Origin: Ophiosphaerella korrae
Taxonomy: Eukaryota; Ascomycota; Dothideomycetes; Pleosporales; Phaeosphaeriaceae
Direction: 5' to 3'
Assembly: GCA_028456385.1 (NCBI GenBank)
Contig: JALNQF010000578.1
Coordinates: 1-21,511, forward strand
DNA: 21,511 nucleotides
Below are positions 21,035-21,511 of this stretch, one piece after another. Position 1 is the stretch's first letter; each line of letters begins with the position of its first letter. Below the pieces are notes generated by a model. The model was not told the DNA's origin and made no database searches. It worked only from the letters and a program-made list of their open reading frames with translations. A program made the translations under genes and the position numbers.

Positions 21035-21434
21035 ATTTCTTTATTCTAAACTCTAGTTTAACTTACTATATTATAAATAACCTAACTTGTATATATAACT
21101 ATTATCTATTAAAGCTAAATAATTATATATAAGTAGGTTAATTAAAGATATAAGTATAAGGATATAAATCTCTTACTCTTATATAAAAAAACTAGTTAAT
21201 AGAAAGTAAACTAGTTCTATATAACGTAGCTATATACTTAGATATTTTTTATAACCTAGTCTCTTTATAGCTACTCTAGTAGAGAGAAATATAGTAAAAT
21301 ACTTAATTTAAGATAATAACTCTAAATAAGCCTAATAGATATATAATTAGAGACTTTACTAAGATCTATAGTTAATAAGTACTTAAGTATTATTTATTAT
21401 ATAATCTAATATACTAAGTAGTATACTATACTTT
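21035..21434 (+). pseudogene. pol: pol start (copia protease) interrupted by telomere
   Basis: The aspartic protease motif reads ILNSSLTYYI at 21043-21072, where copia elements have a DSG motif followed by His. The catalytic Asp codon (21049-21051) is now AAC. Downstream the frame gives KLVLYNVAIYLDIF near 21206-21247 and NLVSL at 21254-21268, then tandem TAG/TAA codons at expected Trp sites, matching the copia block before GAG-pre-integrase. The frame continues to ACT TTT at 21430-21435. Its first non-RIP stop is formed by the telomeric repeat itself (TAG, 21436-21438). About 130 codons remain of a protein normally well over a thousand. Confidence 0.72.
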
Positions 21435-21511
21435 TTAGGGTTAGGGTTAGGGTTAGGGTTAGGGTTAGGGTTAGGGTTAGGGTTAGGGTTAGGGTTAGGG
21501 TTAGGGTTAGG
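21435..21511 (+). repeat. Telomere, (TTAGGG)12 plus TTAGG
   Basis: Twelve perfect TTAGGG units and a partial thirteenth reach the end of the window. The G-rich strand runs 5' to 3' towards the end, as at a right chromosome terminus. No degenerate units are seen at the inner border, so the array looks freshly maintained by telomerase. The true length beyond the window is unknown. Confidence 0.98.

Larger units (their letters stand above)
19442..21434 (+). mobile_element. Ty1/copia-type retrotransposon fragment, cut by the telomere
   Basis: A gag-like frame is followed by a copia-type protease. The order and the wording of the protease (NSSLTYYI, then LVLYNVAIY and NLVSL) fit Ty1/copia, not gypsy. 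Integrase, RT, RNase H and the 3' LTR are all missing, because TTAGGG repeats start at 21435 while the protease-side frame is still open. RIP-type stops throughout. Confidence 0.72.

Noticed and set aside
1..21434. Subtelomeric RecQ-type helicase or effector gene
   Set aside because: Often found next to fungal telomeres, but every recognisable reading frame here belongs to a retroelement.
1..21511. tRNA, rRNA or CRISPR array
   Set aside because: No cloverleaf-like box pair, no rRNA-like stretch and no regularly spaced short repeats other than the telomere.

Overview
This window is the right-hand end of a fungal chromosome. The last 77 bases are perfect TTAGGG repeats, with the G-rich strand running towards the end of the window. 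Everything to their left is A+T-rich, nearly free of CA and TG dinucleotides, and made of inactivated LTR retrotransposons. CA/TG to TA loss, TTAGGG telomeres and chromodomain Ty3/gypsy elements together point to a filamentous ascomycete (Pezizomycotina) with repeat-induced point mutation (RIP). The species cannot be named from the sequence. I found no intact host gene, tRNA, rRNA or CRISPR array.

Layout. (1) 1-4006, minus strand: the 5' part of a Ty3/gypsy element (called C), cut by the left window edge. It reads LTR, gag, protease, RT, RNase H and the start of integrase from right to left. (2) 4007-4456: decayed spacer with one arm of an inverted repeat. (3) 4457-18482: a nested pair of related chromoviruses. 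Element A has a 456-bp LTR and a gag-pol of about 1790 codons. Element B has a 430-bp LTR and a gag-pol of about 1808 codons. B (11030-18054) sits inside A's 3' LTR, flanked by the 5-bp duplication ATAGA; removing B and one duplication restores a 456-bp LTR. (4) 18483-19441: the other inverted-repeat arm and a second, inverted copy of the C-type LTR. (5) About 19700-21434, plus strand: gag and protease of a Ty1/copia-type element whose frame runs straight into the telomere. (6) 21435-21511: telomere.

A and B keep one continuous gag-pol frame over more than 5.3 kb. The damage is almost entirely point changes: Trp and Gln codons turned into stops, and zinc-ligand Cys/His turned into Tyr. The YxDD of RT reads YLDN and the protease DSG reads NSR. 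LTR pairs differ almost only by C/T and G/A transitions. The loss is strand-biased: TG is more depleted than CA on each element's sense strand.

The most novel item is an antisense reading frame of at least 135-139 codons, placed between the pol stop and the 3' LTR in both A and B. It converges on and overlaps the end of pol by 23 bp. The two copies differ by one 12-bp in-frame indel, and the best conserved blocks differ only synonymously. Second in interest is the junction where the telomere caps a broken copia pol frame.
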